Positions 39,167 through 48,503 are shown, numbered from the stretch's first letter. The stretch: DNA of 64,000 nucleotides from Grimontia indica (GCF_000333895.2 NZ_ANFM02000012.1:184069-248068), one strand, 5' to 3'. Notes: generated by a model not told the origin, from the sequence alone. Numbers and translations are program-made.

Positions 39167-39282
39167 ATGTGGTTAGGACAGAAGGTCCTAGGAGAAGAGC
39201 AGAATCGAGGAAATGAAAATGCTCAGTGCCGTTTTGTCGTTTCACAATGGTATGAATGCTATTTCTAGGTCCTTAAATAAAT

Positions 39283-40494
39283 CTACTTCTTCGCTAGTTT
39301 TGGCAAATCACCTGTCAGCCCAAGTGCCCGCTTAATAAACTGGGTTTTGATACCCGGGAGTGTGGCGGCTGCCATTAGACCAATACCACGAATGAGTTTC
39401 TTTGCTGGGTTTTCGCCTGCAAACAAATCGCGGAACCCTTGCATTGCCGCAATCATTTGCGCGGCTTCAGCTTTACGCCAGCGTTCGAAAGCGCGGAGGT
39501 TGGTTTTCTCTCCAATATCTTTGCCTTCATCACTTAAGCGAATCAGCTCTTGCGCCAGGGTGGCGGCATCTAAAAGACCCAGGTTCACCCCTTGACCCGC
39601 TAGCGGATGAATAGTGTGGGCGGCGTCGCCAATCAGGGCGACGCGCTCGACCACGAAGTCTCTCGCGTAACGCATCTTCAACGGGAAGGACGCACGTTCA
39701 CCTTCAACCGAGCAAAGGCCGAGGCGGAGATCGAATGCAGCGCTCAAGGCTTTGTTGAACTCGTCTTCAGGCATGGAGCAACGAGCATCGGCATTTTCCG
39801 GTGATTGCGACCAAACGATCGAGCTCAGGTTTGGTTCAGACAGCGGCAGGAAAGCCAGCGGGCCATCCGGAGTGAAAATCTGACGTGCGACACCATCATG
39901 TGGCTCTTCGGTCCGAATATTGGCGACCAGTGCACTATGTCCATAATCCCAATGGGTTAATGGAATCGATAGCTGGTTGCGTACCCAGGAGTTTGCACCA
40001 TCAGCACCGACCACGAGTTTTGCGGTAATGGCGCTGCCCGATTCAAGGGTTAGCCAGGCTTCTGTTTCACCAAACATCATGTTGGCGCAGCGGTCTGGGC
40101 AGAATAGGGTGACATTGTGTTGCTGCTTTACGCGCTCAAACAGTGCCAGCTGAATAACGCGGTTTTCAACGATGTAACCAAGGTTGGGTTGACCCAAATC
40201 CATCGCATCGAAATCAATTGCGGCGAAGCTGTCTTGTTCCCATACCGACATTTTTTGATATGGACTTGAGCGGCGGGATTGAATGCCTTCCCACGCGCCG
40301 ACGTTTTTCAGAATACGCTCACTGGCGCGGCTCAACGCAGAAACGCGAAGGTCGGGCAGGGGAGAGAGTTCAGGCTCCGGCATTTTGCCTTCGATGATTG
40401 CGATGCGAAGACCGCTGTCTGCCAGTGCAGCTGCGAGTGTTAGGCCAACCATGCCACCGCCGATAATGGCGATGTCTACATTTGTCATTTTCAT
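39283..40494 (-). CDS. ubiI: FAD-dependent 2-octaprenylphenol hydroxylase UbiI
   Basis: UbiI (VisC) adds the C5 hydroxyl in aerobic ubiquinone synthesis. It is 403 residues, with the Rossmann motif IAIIGGGMVGLTLA (8-21), the DG motif VVGADGANSWVRNQ and the second FAD motif LIGDAAHTIHPLAGQGVN. It shares EEPHDGVARQ and the C-terminal GFRDLFAGENPAKKLIRGIG with the E. coli protein, which separates it from UbiH. It overlaps ubiH by one base. Confidence 0.94.
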   Translation of the reverse strand: MKMTNVDIAIIGGGMVGLTLAAALADSGLRIAIIEGKMPEPELSPLPDLRVSALSRASERILKNVGAWEGIQSRRSSPYQKMSVWEQDSFAAIDFDAMDLGQPNLGYIVENRVIQLALFERVKQQHNVTLFCPDRCANMMFGETEAWLTLESGSAITAKLVVGADGANSWVRNQLSIPLTHWDYGHSALVANIRTEEPHDGVARQIFTPDGPLAFLPLSEPNLSSIVWSQSPENADARCSMPEDEFNKALSAAFDLRLGLCSVEGERASFPLKMRYARDFVVERVALIGDAAHTIHPLAGQGVNLGLLDAATLAQELIRLSDEGKDIGEKTNLRAFERWRKAEAAQMIAAMQGFRDLFAGENPAKKLIRGIGLMAAATLPGIKTQFIKRALGLTGDLPKLAKK

Positions 40495-41696
40495 TATCGT
40501 TCTACCAAGCCCATTGCACGTTGCAGCAATGGTGCTTTCAATTCGCTAAAGACCGACATTGCTGCCAGTCCCAGATTTCGTCCCAGAATCAGTGGTGCTG
40601 TGGTGTTGGAGAAGCCGTGAACCAAACCTGATGTCGTGGCGACTGTGGTATCGCGGTCTGGTTCTCGTCGTGCGAGGTATGATTGAAGCACAGGCATTTG
40701 ACCGCAATCTTTGCCATCAGCGTGCGCTTTGGCGATTTCTTCTGCAAGCGATACCACATCGCGAAGGCCTAGGTTAAAGCCTTGTCCCGCAATGGGGTGA
40801 AGCGTTTGTGCCGCATTCCCGACTACAGCAAAGCGGTGACTGATAAGACGGGTTGCCTGACGCAGAATCAACGGATAGCTGCCACGCTGACCAACATGCA
40901 GTAGCCTTCCCAAGCGCCACCCGAAAGCCTGTTGCAGTGCTTGTGCAAACTCATCGTCAGACATGGAAAGCATAGCCGGCGCTTCATGAGGTTTGACGCA
41001 CCATACCAGTGAGCTTCTGCCTTCAGACATCGGCAATAAGGCGACAGGGCCGGTTTCGGTAAAACGTTCGAAGGCACGGCCTTGATGCGCGAGTTCTGTG
41101 GTGACATTCGCTATCAGCGCAACCTGTTCAAAGTCATGCTCATGGCGTTCAATCCCCACCATATCGCAGCAAGATGATAGTGCGCCGTCTGCGGCAACTA
41201 CCAGCTTGGCTGTCAGCGCTTTTCCATCATTGAGCGTCAGAGTGACATTGTCGATTTCGCGCTTGATATCAGTGACAAAAGCCGGGCAAAACAGCGAGAT
41301 GTTTTTGGCTTTACCCAACGCTTGGTGAAAAACGCGCCCGGCGTCGGCAAGCTCAATCACATTACCGAGGTAATCCAGACCTTCATCACGGGCATTCATC
41401 TCGGTTAGGCCGAAGTGGCCACGGTCGGAAACATGAATTTTGCTAATCGGTGTGGCAAATGGTGACAAGGTTTTCCACACACCAATGTTATCGAGCAACT
41501 GGCAGCTACCATAGGAAAGGGCAATGCTTCGGGCATCATAGCCAGGGTGGCTGTTGTCCGGAATGGCGGCTTCCACCACCGCCACGGACAAGCCTGCTTG
41601 TGTCAGTTGCTCAATGGCCAATGCCAAAGTGGCACCTGCCATTGCGCCACCGGCAATGACGACATCAAAATTTTGTGTTGATGGCTCAGCATCCAT
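40494..41696 (-). CDS. ubiH: 2-octaprenyl-6-methoxyphenyl hydroxylase UbiH
   Basis: UbiH hydroxylates C1 of the ubiquinone ring. It is 400 residues. The FAD motifs are VVIAGGAMAGATLALA (near 11) and VVGNAAQTLHPIAGQGFN. GRAFERFTETGPVALLPMSEGRSSLVWC is shared with E. coli UbiH and distinguishes it from UbiI. It lies 27 bases after ygfB, where E. coli has pepP in between. Confidence 0.94.
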   Translation of the reverse strand: MDAEPSTQNFDVVIAGGAMAGATLALAIEQLTQAGLSVAVVEAAIPDNSHPGYDARSIALSYGSCQLLDNIGVWKTLSPFATPISKIHVSDRGHFGLTEMNARDEGLDYLGNVIELADAGRVFHQALGKAKNISLFCPAFVTDIKREIDNVTLTLNDGKALTAKLVVAADGALSSCCDMVGIERHEHDFEQVALIANVTTELAHQGRAFERFTETGPVALLPMSEGRSSLVWCVKPHEAPAMLSMSDDEFAQALQQAFGWRLGRLLHVGQRGSYPLILRQATRLISHRFAVVGNAAQTLHPIAGQGFNLGLRDVVSLAEEIAKAHADGKDCGQMPVLQSYLARREPDRDTTVATTSGLVHGFSNTTAPLILGRNLGLAAMSVFSELKAPLLQRAMGLVER

Positions 41697-41723
41697 TCTG
41701 CGTCAGTCTCCGACAGTGATCTG

Positions 41724-42293
41724 TTAGTGCAGGGTTGGTTTTTCTTCGGTCTGCGGCTTGATGCCAAGCTCGGCATGCAGCGTCATTGCGCAGACGCGGA
41801 CGTGCTCGATGACTTGTTCGAAAAGCAATGCCTGCTCTTCCATATCATCGTCCTCGTCAATACCAAGCTGGGCAATTTCCGTCAGGTCTGCCAGCACTTC
41901 TTTGGAGTCATCAGACAGTTTGCCTGCAGTGATACCGACTAAACCAATACCTGCGATAAAAGCACTTACCCACTCAGACAGCGCATCACCACGATCAAGC
42001 AAAGATTCACTTTCATCCGGCAACAGCACTTCGAAATCCATCTGACCACCAGTGAGTTGCTGGCTCGCCAGACCAACGCTGGTTGCCGCCAGTGTTTTCG
42101 ACTCATGTGGCCAGCCTGCACCATCATTGGTGTAGTCATAAAGCATCGGCATCCAGTTACCCAGCTCAGGGTCTAGTCCACCGCACAACATTCCCGCCAG
42201 AAGGCCATGCATTTCTGCTGGCGTTACGGCCAGAGAGTCAGCACGAAGCGTGGAAACCATGTTGCTGTATTCAGGTAAAGTTACTTGGGTCAC
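41724..42293 (-). CDS. ygfB: UPF0149 family protein YgfB
   Basis: This 189-residue member of the YgfB/UPF0149 family is acidic and helical, with the family features AEMHGLLAGMLCGG (about 26-39), SEWVSAFIAGIGLVG and the acidic DEDDDMEEQ stretch. The molecular function in this group is not established. It heads the ygfB-ubiH-ubiI unit and is divergent from zapA. Confidence 0.93.
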   Translation of the reverse strand: MTQVTLPEYSNMVSTLRADSLAVTPAEMHGLLAGMLCGGLDPELGNWMPMLYDYTNDGAGWPHESKTLAATSVGLASQQLTGGQMDFEVLLPDESESLLDRGDALSEWVSAFIAGIGLVGITAGKLSDDSKEVLADLTEIAQLGIDEDDDMEEQALLFEQVIEHVRVCAMTLHAELGIKPQTEEKPTLH

Positions 42294-42479
42294 GGGGTCA
42301 CCTTGGGTACCGAAATTGTCTTGTCCGTATACTACCAGTTAGTCCTAAGTCACTGAACCTCTCTTCACGATAGAAGAAAGCAAAAGCGAGAATCAGGTTC
42401 ACGATAGCTCTGATTTTCATCACATTGACGACTTTTCGTCTGCTTAGTCCGTCGAGAGACAATACGCGATAGGATAGAC

Positions 42480-42508
42480 TTGAAGTTTAATCTGCCATTT
42501 TCTATAGT
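42480..42508 (+). promoter_or_regulatory. Sigma-70 promoter of zapA
   Basis: TTGAAG (42480-42485), 17 bases, then TATAGT (42503-42508). Four of six positions match the -35 consensus and five of six match the -10. It lies 57 bases before the zapA start and is the best promoter-like pair in the 272-base divergent gap to ygfB. Confidence 0.55.
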
Positions 42509-42565
42509 TTGCGCCCGTGACGTCAGGGTGCGACACCGCGCTTTGAAGGGAGCTCAGAAAAGAAT

Positions 42566-42877
42566 ATGACTACGCAAGCTGTTGAAATTCAGATCCTTGG
42601 CAAAATAATGCGTGTTAACTGTCCGGCAGGTCAGGAACAAGCGCTGAAAGAAGCGGCAGACGACTTTGATCAACGGTTGCACGAATTGTCTGAGCGCACT
42701 AAAGTAACGAATACAGAGCAACTGCTCACTATCGCGGCCCTGAATATCTGCTACGAATTGCGTGCAGAAAGACAGCAAAACACCGACGATAAGAATGATA
42801 TGGAACAGCGAATTGTGCTGTTGCAGCAAACGATTGAAGAGGCGTTGTTAAAACACAGCGCGTCGAAGGAAGCATAA
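42566..42877 (+). CDS. zapA: Cell division protein ZapA
   Basis: ZapA bundles FtsZ protofilaments at the division site. It is 103 residues, with the N-terminal [20 protein letters not shown], a central helix and a C-terminal coiled coil (about 70-98). The ribosome binding site is GAAGGGAG. It immediately precedes the 6S RNA gene, a linkage conserved widely in proteobacteria. Confidence 0.95.
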   Translation: MTTQAVEIQILGKIMRVNCPAGQEQALKEAADDFDQRLHELSERTKVTNTEQLLTIAALNICYELRAERQQNTDDKNDMEQRIVLLQQTIEEALLKHSASKEA

Positions 42878-42892
42878 GCCTTCCGAACCAGT

Positions 42893-43074
42893 TTGACCCT
42901 GGAGTGTGCGTCAGCGGATCCGCGTCCCTGAGCCGATAAGCACATCTAAGGGTGGGATGTTACATGCTTTTGAGCAGGCTCGGCTTGTACCGAGAAGCCT
43001 ACGGTATGTTCTTCTCATCCGCCTTGAACCGCAGGGTTCAAGGGCAAAAGATCCCAACGGCACTCCGGGGCCAA
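42893..43074 (+). ncRNA. ssrS: 6S RNA
   Basis: 6S RNA binds sigma-70 RNA polymerase in stationary phase by mimicking an open promoter. The closing stem is seen as ACCCTGGAGTG near 42896 with CACTCCGGGG near 43061. The conserved TCCCTGAGCCGATA is near 42925, and the CTTGAACCGCAGGGTTCAAGG hairpin near 43023-43043. Position between zapA and the cyclo-ligase gene is the standard one. Ends are estimated to within a few bases. Confidence 0.92.
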
Positions 43075-43104
43075 TCCCCATTAGCTTTGCGGCAAGGACA
43101 GCCG

Positions 43105-43707
43105 ATGCAAGCGAACACTTCTTCTCTTCGCAATGAACTGCGAAAAACGACCCGAGCCAAAAGGCAATCTCTGACTGATGACGAACAGCGTCATGCGGCG
43201 ACAAACCTTCTTTCCCATTTTCAGCAAGCTGACAGCATCCTCAACGCTCAGCGAATTGCGCTTTATTTGTCAGTAGATGGTGAGCTGGACACCCAGCCTC
43301 TGATTGAGCATTGCTGGCGAGAGGGGAAAGATGTTTATTTGCCGGTGATTCATCCTTTCAGCAAAGGGCATTTGCTGTTCCTGCACTATCATCCTAAGTC
43401 CACCTTGGTACCAAACCGCTACGGTATTCTAGAGCCGAAACTTAGCGTGCTTGATGTATTGCCTGCACAGCAACTTGATGCGATTTGTACACCGCTTGTG
43501 GCGTTCGATAAAAGCGGGCAGCGCCTGGGTATGGGCGGCGGGTATTACGATCGCACACTGGCACCTTGGTATGAATCAGGACGGGGAGCAAAACCCGTTG
43601 GTATCGCTCATGATTGCCAGCAGGTTGATGACCTTCCTGTTGAAGCGTGGGACGTGCCTTTACCAGAGATTTTGACGCCATCTAGGCATTGGAAGTGGGC
43701 GATCTAA
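43105..43707 (+). CDS. ygfA: 5-formyltetrahydrofolate cyclo-ligase
   Basis: This enzyme converts 5-formyl-THF to 5,10-methenyl-THF with ATP. I choose ATG 43105 (200 residues), because the frame upstream runs through the 6S RNA gene and codes for nothing recognisable. N-terminal LRKTTRAKRQSL is the nucleotide-binding segment, and the diagnostic GQRLGMGGGYYDRTLAP lies near 145. It follows 6S RNA with no terminator between, so it may be co-transcribed with the RNA precursor. Confidence 0.93.
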   Translation: MQANTSSLRNELRKTTRAKRQSLTDDEQRHAATNLLSHFQQADSILNAQRIALYLSVDGELDTQPLIEHCWREGKDVYLPVIHPFSKGHLLFLHYHPKSTLVPNRYGILEPKLSVLDVLPAQQLDAICTPLVAFDKSGQRLGMGGGYYDRTLAPWYESGRGAKPVGIAHDCQQVDDLPVEAWDVPLPEILTPSRHWKWAI

Positions 43708-43720
43708 CCTGATCTGTATC

Positions 43721-43739
43721 GATCCCGAATAACGGGATC
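43721..43739 (+). terminator. Hairpin after cyclo-ligase gene
   Basis: GATCCCG (43721-43727) pairs with CGGGATC (43733-43739) around AATAA, followed by TGCGTTT. A modest terminator. Confidence 0.45.
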
Positions 43740-43778
43740 TGCGTTTATAAAAATCTGCCCGCTCTAAAATCAGATCTG

Positions 43779-43784
43779 TATAAT
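43779..43784 (+). promoter_or_regulatory. Likely -10 element of rpiA
   Basis: A perfect TATAAT stands at 43779-43784, 40 bases before the rpiA start. The region 17 bases upstream (around 43757) has no good -35, so an activator or an extended element would be needed. Confidence 0.4.
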
Positions 43785-43823
43785 CGGCGTCGCGAATTAC
43801 CCCTATTTACCCAGGAGATCCTC

Positions 43824-44477
43824 ATGACTCAGGATGAAATGAAAAAAGCGGCTGGTTGGGCTGCGTTGGAATACGTGACCAAAGGCAGCATCGTTGGTGT
43901 TGGCACTGGATCCACCGTTAATCACTTCATCGATGCCCTCGAAACCATGAAAGAGCAAATCAAAGGTGCAGTGTCGAGTTCAGTTGCATCTACCGAGCGT
44001 CTGGAGAAGATTGGCATTCCGGTCTTTGATGCAAACGAAGTGGCGAGTCTGGACATTTATGTTGATGGTGCGGATGAGATAAATCCAAACAACGAAATGA
44101 TCAAAGGCGGTGGTGCTGCACTGACGCGAGAAAAAATCGTGGCGGCGATCTCCGAGAAATTTATCTGTATCATCGACGACAGCAAGAAAGTGGATGTGAT
44201 GGGTCAATTCCCTCTGCCAGTGGAAGTGATCCCAATGGCGCGTTCTTACGTGGCGCGTGAACTGGTCAAACTGGGCGGCGATCCTTGCTACCGCGAAGGT
44301 TGTATCACCGATAATGGCAACGTGATTCTGGACGTGCACAACCTGCAAATCACCAATGCCAAAGAACTGGAAGACAAGATCAACGCGATTGCGGGCGTAG
44401 TGACTGTTGGCCTGTTTGCAAACCGTGGCGCAGATGTAGTGCTGGAAGGTACTGCAAACGGTGTAGTAAAAAGCTAA
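43824..44477 (+). CDS. rpiA: Ribose-5-phosphate isomerase A
   Basis: RpiA interconverts ribose 5-phosphate and ribulose 5-phosphate in the pentose phosphate pathway. It is 217 residues, with the phosphate-binding [11 protein letters not shown] (about 25-35), the catalytic [17 protein letters not shown] and the C-terminal [25 protein letters not shown] gives a good ribosome binding site. It precedes serA, separated by a terminator. Confidence 0.96.
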   Translation: MTQDEMKKAAGWAALEYVTKGSIVGVGTGSTVNHFIDALETMKEQIKGAVSSSVASTERLEKIGIPVFDANEVASLDIYVDGADEINPNNEMIKGGGAALTREKIVAAISEKFICIIDDSKKVDVMGQFPLPVEVIPMARSYVARELVKLGGDPCYREGCITDNGNVILDVHNLQITNAKELEDKINAIAGVVTVGLFANRGADVVLEGTANGVVKS

Positions 44478-44562
44478 AAACAGTTAAGCGTTAATGGGTT
44501 AACACTTCAGTTTTTTTGAAGCAAAAGCCAAACGTTTGCGTATAAGTAACTCAATAAGTTAG

Positions 44563-44589
44563 CGGTGCCTTCATGGCGCCGTTTTTTTT
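44563..44589 (+). terminator. Terminator after rpiA
   Basis: CGGTGCC (44563-44569) pairs with GGCGCCG (44575-44581), with one wobble, around TTCAT, followed by eight T. Confidence 0.85.
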
Positions 44590-44655
44590 CGCACTTATTA
44601 CGTAATATTCTTACCCATGCAAATAAATTTTTGTTACCTTAGTCACTAATTGTAC

Positions 44656-44734
44656 AAGGCCGACATAATCCTATCAAAAAGCGGCCTTTGACGTCTGGAA
44701 GACGGAAACCGAATTTAACGACAGGTTTTTTTTT
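44656..44734 (+). promoter_or_regulatory. Structured leader of serA
   Basis: Three consecutive potential hairpins lie in the untranslated stretch before serA. AAGGCCG (44656-44662) can pair with CGGCCTT (44682-44688). CGTCT (44692-44696) can pair with AGACG (44700-44704). AAACC (44706-44710) can pair with GGTTT (44724-44728), which runs directly into nine T (44726-44734). The last looks like a weak intrinsic terminator placed just before the ribosome binding site. Function is inference. Confidence 0.4.
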
Positions 44735-44750
44735 AAGGATGAGAACTGCA

Positions 44751-45980
44751 ATGGCTAAAGTGTCGCTTGAAAAAGACAAAATAAAAATCCTTCTCCTTGA
44801 AGGTGTTCACCCAACTGCACTGGAAGTTCTTCAGGGTGCAGGTTACAGCAATATTGAATATCACAAAGGCTCTCTAGCCGGTGAAGAGCTTGAAGCGGCA
44901 ATTGCTGACGCGCATTTCGTGGGCATTCGTTCCCGCACCCAACTGACTGAGAAAGTGTTTGCGAAAGCGCAAAAACTGGTAGCAGTGGGTTGTTTCTGTA
45001 TTGGCACCAACCAGGTTGACCTGACTGCGGCAGCGAAGCGCGGTATCCCAGTATTTAACGCACCTTTCTCAAACACCCGTAGTGTTGCCGAACTGGTTCT
45101 TGGCGAGATTCTTCTTCTGCTTCGTGGCATTCCAGCGAAGAACGCTATGGCTCACCGCGGTGAGTGGATGAAGTCAGCGGACCGTTCGTTCGAAGCACGT
45201 GGCAAAAACCTGGGTATCATTGGTTACGGTCACATCGGTACCCAACTGGGTATTCTGGCGGAAAACCTGGGTATGCGTGTTTTCTTCTACGACATTGAAA
45301 ACAAGCTTTCACTGGGTAATGCGACGCAAGTGGCGTCAATGTCAGAGCTTCTGAACAAGAGTGACGTGATCACCCTTCACGTGCCGGAAACCGACTCAAC
45401 CCAAGACATGATGGGTAGCGAAGAGTTTGCGCGCATGAAGCCGGGCGCGATCTTCATCAACGCCGCGCGCGGTACAGTGGTTGATATCGATGCGCTGTGT
45501 GGCGCATTGGAAAGCGGTCACATTGGCGGTGCGGCAGTAGACGTATTCCCAACAGAGCCGAAAACCAACAGCGACCCATTTACTTCTCCGCTGCAAGCGT
45601 TTGATAACGTGATCCTGACACCACACATCGGTGGTTCAACTCAGGAAGCACAGGAAAATATCGGCATCGAAGTGGCTGGTAAGATGGTGAAGTACTCAGA
45701 CAATGGTTCAACCCTGTCTTCTGTGAACTTCCCAGAAGTATCGTTGCCTGAGCACACTGGCACGTCGCGCCTGCTGCACATTCACCAGAACAAGCCAGGT
45801 ATCCTGACCAAAATCAATACCATCTTCGCAGAAGAAAGTATCAACATTGCTGGTCAGTACCTGCAAACCAATTCCGAGTACGGTTACGTTGTGATCGACG
45901 TCGAAACCGAGCACTCTGAAAAAGCATTGGAGAAACTCAAAGCGATCGAAGGTACCCTTCGCGCTCGTATACTCCATTGA
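44751..45980 (+). CDS. serA: D-3-phosphoglycerate dehydrogenase
   Basis: SerA oxidises 3-phosphoglycerate in the first step of serine synthesis and is feedback inhibited by serine. I choose ATG 44751 (409 residues, beginning MAKVSLEKDKIK as in E. coli); 21 upstream codons are open but lie in the leader. The NAD-binding motif is GYGHIGTQLG, the catalytic residues lie in LTPHIGGSTQEAQENIG, and a C-terminal ACT domain (about 335-409) gives serine control. Confidence 0.96.
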   Translation: MAKVSLEKDKIKILLLEGVHPTALEVLQGAGYSNIEYHKGSLAGEELEAAIADAHFVGIRSRTQLTEKVFAKAQKLVAVGCFCIGTNQVDLTAAAKRGIPVFNAPFSNTRSVAELVLGEILLLLRGIPAKNAMAHRGEWMKSADRSFEARGKNLGIIGYGHIGTQLGILAENLGMRVFFYDIENKLSLGNATQVASMSELLNKSDVITLHVPETDSTQDMMGSEEFARMKPGAIFINAARGTVVDIDALCGALESGHIGGAAVDVFPTEPKTNSDPFTSPLQAFDNVILTPHIGGSTQEAQENIGIEVAGKMVKYSDNGSTLSSVNFPEVSLPEHTGTSRLLHIHQNKPGILTKINTIFAEESINIAGQYLQTNSEYGYVVIDVETEHSEKALEKLKAIEGTLRARILH

Positions 45981-46023
45981 TTGACGATTTGTTCCCCCTA
46001 ACAAATGTCTATCCCAGAAAGGA

Positions 46024-46049
46024 AAATGGCCGCAATAGCGGCCATTTTT
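46024..46049. terminator. Bidirectional terminator between serA and yggE
   Basis: AAATGGCCGC (46024-46033) pairs with GCGGCCATTT (46038-46047) around AATA, with T on the plus strand and A before it. It serves both converging genes. Confidence 0.88.
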
Positions 46050-46077
46050 CTATTTATGGTTTGCTAACGACAGGCAT

Positions 46078-46776
46078 TTATTCCCCTAACGCATAAACCA
46101 CTTCCACCTGATCACGGATAGTGATTTCTGCGTCATCGTAGCTTGATGCAACACTGGACGCCTCTGCCATTCGCATCATGGTTGGGCGAACCGGCGTCGA
46201 TGTTATGTAGCGGATTTCCCAAACGCCTGCGAGTGTTTCACCAAAGCCTTTTGCCAATGACTCTGCTTTAGCTTTTGCATCGGCAATGGCTGCCATGCGC
46301 GCTTTTTCTTTGAGCTCAGCTTCTTTACTCGAAGAAAAGCTGATGCCATTCACGCGATTGAGGCCATCGGCCAATGCGCCATCCAGCACACGGTTAAGCC
46401 GGGACAGATCACTCACGGTCACCGTCACGTTTCGTGTGGCGCGGTAGCCGTTCAATTTTGGCTCGCTGTTTTTCGGATAACTGTACTGAGGCTGAAGGTT
46501 AAGATTGGCGCTTTCGATATCTTTACGCGCAATCCCCATTTTCTCCAATCGTTCCAAAAGCGTAGCCACCGCGTCATCAGATGCCTTTTTGGCAGCTTGG
46601 GCAGACGTGCGGGTAAGTGAGACGGCAACGTCCACGGTGGCGGTGTCCGGCTGGGCGACAACTTCACCAACTCCCATGGTTTCCAGATGCGGGAAATCCG
46701 GTGTAGCGGCTGAAACAAACGGTGAAGACAGCGCAATGGCTGCACCAACTAACGAAGCAATAAGGTGTTTTTTCAT
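46078..46776 (-). CDS. yggE: SIMPL-domain periplasmic protein YggE
   Basis: This 232-residue protein has a signal peptide (cleavage after VSA, about residue 23) and one SIMPL domain (about 35-230), with the family start TMGVGEVVAQPDTATVDVAV. E. coli YggE lowers oxidative stress effects, but its biochemical action is unknown. It lies beside argP and argO, the same linkage as in E. coli. Confidence 0.9.
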   Translation of the reverse strand: MKKHLIASLVGAAIALSSPFVSAATPDFPHLETMGVGEVVAQPDTATVDVAVSLTRTSAQAAKKASDDAVATLLERLEKMGIARKDIESANLNLQPQYSYPKNSEPKLNGYRATRNVTVTVSDLSRLNRVLDGALADGLNRVNGISFSSSKEAELKEKARMAAIADAKAKAESLAKGFGETLAGVWEIRYITSTPVRPTMMRMAEASSVASSYDDAEITIRDQVEVVYALGE

Positions 46777-46839
46777 GGTCTGGGTTCCATGTTGTTTTTT
46801 GAAGTTATATGGCTATGACTCCGGCAAGGCGGAAATAAT

Positions 46840-47757
46840 TCACACTGTGCGGGATATTTTTCCTTCGCCGAAAGTCTTTCGCGCATAATTTAAGCAGGCC
46901 GATGACATCTCCGCCAATACGCCACTTTCCGTCGCGAAATGGTGCCAGTATAGGTGGCGGATGACACCATCGCCTGGACAAAGATCGATAAGCTCCCCGG
47001 ATGCGAGTTCTGGCTCAATTTGCAGGCGGGGTATCAAGCAATACGCCACACCTAGTTTGGCCATTTTGACGAAAGCCTCAGACGAGCGAACCATATGGCT
47101 ACGCCAGCCGGGAGTGGGCAGTTGAAAACGTTCAGACACAAACTGAGTGTGCATATCATCGAAACGGTCAAACACCACAGCAGGAGCGCGACTCACCGCT
47201 TCTGCGTTCAAGCCATCTGGAAAGTAGGTGGCTTTGAAGGCTGGGGTGCAAACGCAAAGGTACTCCATCACCCCCAAAGATTCCGCCACGCAGCCTTTCA
47301 GTGGTGTGGCTTCATTGCTAACCGCAACAACGGCTTCGCCTGATCGAAGGCGATTCAGCGTGCGGCTCTCATCATCGACGATCAGGTTGATTTCGAGTGT
47401 CTGCGCTTTCATTAACGGGGAAAGAGCTGGCAGCAGCCAGGTCGCCAGGCTGTCTGCATTGGTGGCGATAGGTACAGTAATAGGACCTGCCAGCCCTTCG
47501 GGTGTCAGCTCTGGCAGCATTTCCTTTTCAAGCAGTTGAACACGTCGGTGAAGGCCAAGCAGCTTTTTACCAATGGCGGTGGGCTGCGGAGGCGTTTCGC
47601 GAATCAATACGGGCTGTGCAACCAAAGTTTCCAGCTGTTTGATTCGCTGGGAAACGGCCGATTGGGTGATGAAAAGCGCTTCTGCTGCTTTATCAAAGCC
47701 GCCGTTGGCGATGACTGCATCCAGTGCATCCAGCCAGCGGTAATCTAATCCCTTCAT
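46840..47757 (-). CDS. argP: LysR-type regulator ArgP
   Basis: ArgP (IciA) activates the arginine exporter gene argO in response to arginine and represses it with lysine. It is 305 residues. The winged helix-turn-helix occupies 1-60 (GFDKAAEALFITQSAVSQRI) and the effector domain about 90-295, with FDRFDDMHTQF and GELIDLCPGDG as in E. coli. It is divergent from argO across 110 bases, which should hold the ArgP site. Confidence 0.94.
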   Translation of the reverse strand: MKGLDYRWLDALDAVIANGGFDKAAEALFITQSAVSQRIKQLETLVAQPVLIRETPPQPTAIGKKLLGLHRRVQLLEKEMLPELTPEGLAGPITVPIATNADSLATWLLPALSPLMKAQTLEINLIVDDESRTLNRLRSGEAVVAVSNEATPLKGCVAESLGVMEYLCVCTPAFKATYFPDGLNAEAVSRAPAVVFDRFDDMHTQFVSERFQLPTPGWRSHMVRSSEAFVKMAKLGVAYCLIPRLQIEPELASGELIDLCPGDGVIRHLYWHHFATESGVLAEMSSACLNYARKTFGEGKISRTV

Positions 47758-47867
47758 CTACGTCTCATCAGTTTTGCTTATCTGTGATTAAAATTATTAG
47801 TTTTACTTACTTTTGTCACCCCTCTAATTTGTGCCTCAGCAATATTGAGGGATGTGGAGACAAAGTG

Positions 47868-48503
47868 ATGAGTAGCAGTGTTTTATTACAAGGGTTTGGT
47901 TTAGGGCTCAGTATGATCATTCCGATCGGCGCGCAGAATGCGTTTGTCCTCAATCAAGGGATCCGCCGTCATCATCATGTTGCGACGGCGACACTTTGCT
48001 TTCTCTGCGACTTTGCTTTGATTGCCCTCGGCGTTTTTGGCGGTGGTGCAATGCTTTCTAGTAATGAAACCTTGCTGAGTGTCGTGACGCTGGGAGGTAT
48101 AGCTTTTCTGCTGACCTACGCTTATCAATCGCTTAAACGTGCTTGGATTGGCGAAGAGGAAAGTGCCGAGTCGGAGGGAGAAAAAACGGGCAAAGGACTT
48201 AAGGCGGTATTGATTGGTGCCGCGGCAGTGACTTTGCTGAACCCCCATGTGTATTTAGATACCGTTGTAGTATTAGGTTCAATTGGCGGTCAGTTTGAAC
48301 CCGCGCAGCGAACCGCCTTTGCAGTCGGCACTATGCTGGCATCTATGGTCTGGTTTTATGGTATTGCATTGGGCGCTGCGAAAATGTCGCCAGTGCTTTC
48401 CAAGCCTAATGTGCGGAAAACCATTGATATTCTGGTTGCTGGCATGATGATTTATGTAGCATTTCTTTTGATGCAAAAATGGATGATGGGCCTGGAGGGA
48501 TAA
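47868..48503 (+). CDS. argO: Arginine exporter ArgO (LysE family)
   Basis: ArgO exports arginine and its toxic analogue canavanine across the inner membrane. I choose ATG 47868 (211 residues; GGAG 9 bases upstream); the open frame extends 48 codons upstream into the argP regulatory region. Six membrane spans are visible, and the family motif GLGLSMIIPIGAQNAFVLNQG opens the first two. AAVTLLNPHVYLDTVV lies in the middle. Confidence 0.94.
   Translation: MSSSVLLQGFGLGLSMIIPIGAQNAFVLNQGIRRHHHVATATLCFLCDFALIALGVFGGGAMLSSNETLLSVVTLGGIAFLLTYAYQSLKRAWIGEEESAESEGEKTGKGLKAVLIGAAAVTLLNPHVYLDTVVVLGSIGGQFEPAQRTAFAVGTMLASMVWFYGIALGAAKMSPVLSKPNVRKTIDILVAGMMIYVAFLLMQKWMMGLEG

Noticed and set aside
42952..43104. 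N-terminal extension of the cyclo-ligase reading frame
   Set aside because: These codons overlap 6S RNA, and homologues begin near ATG 43105.
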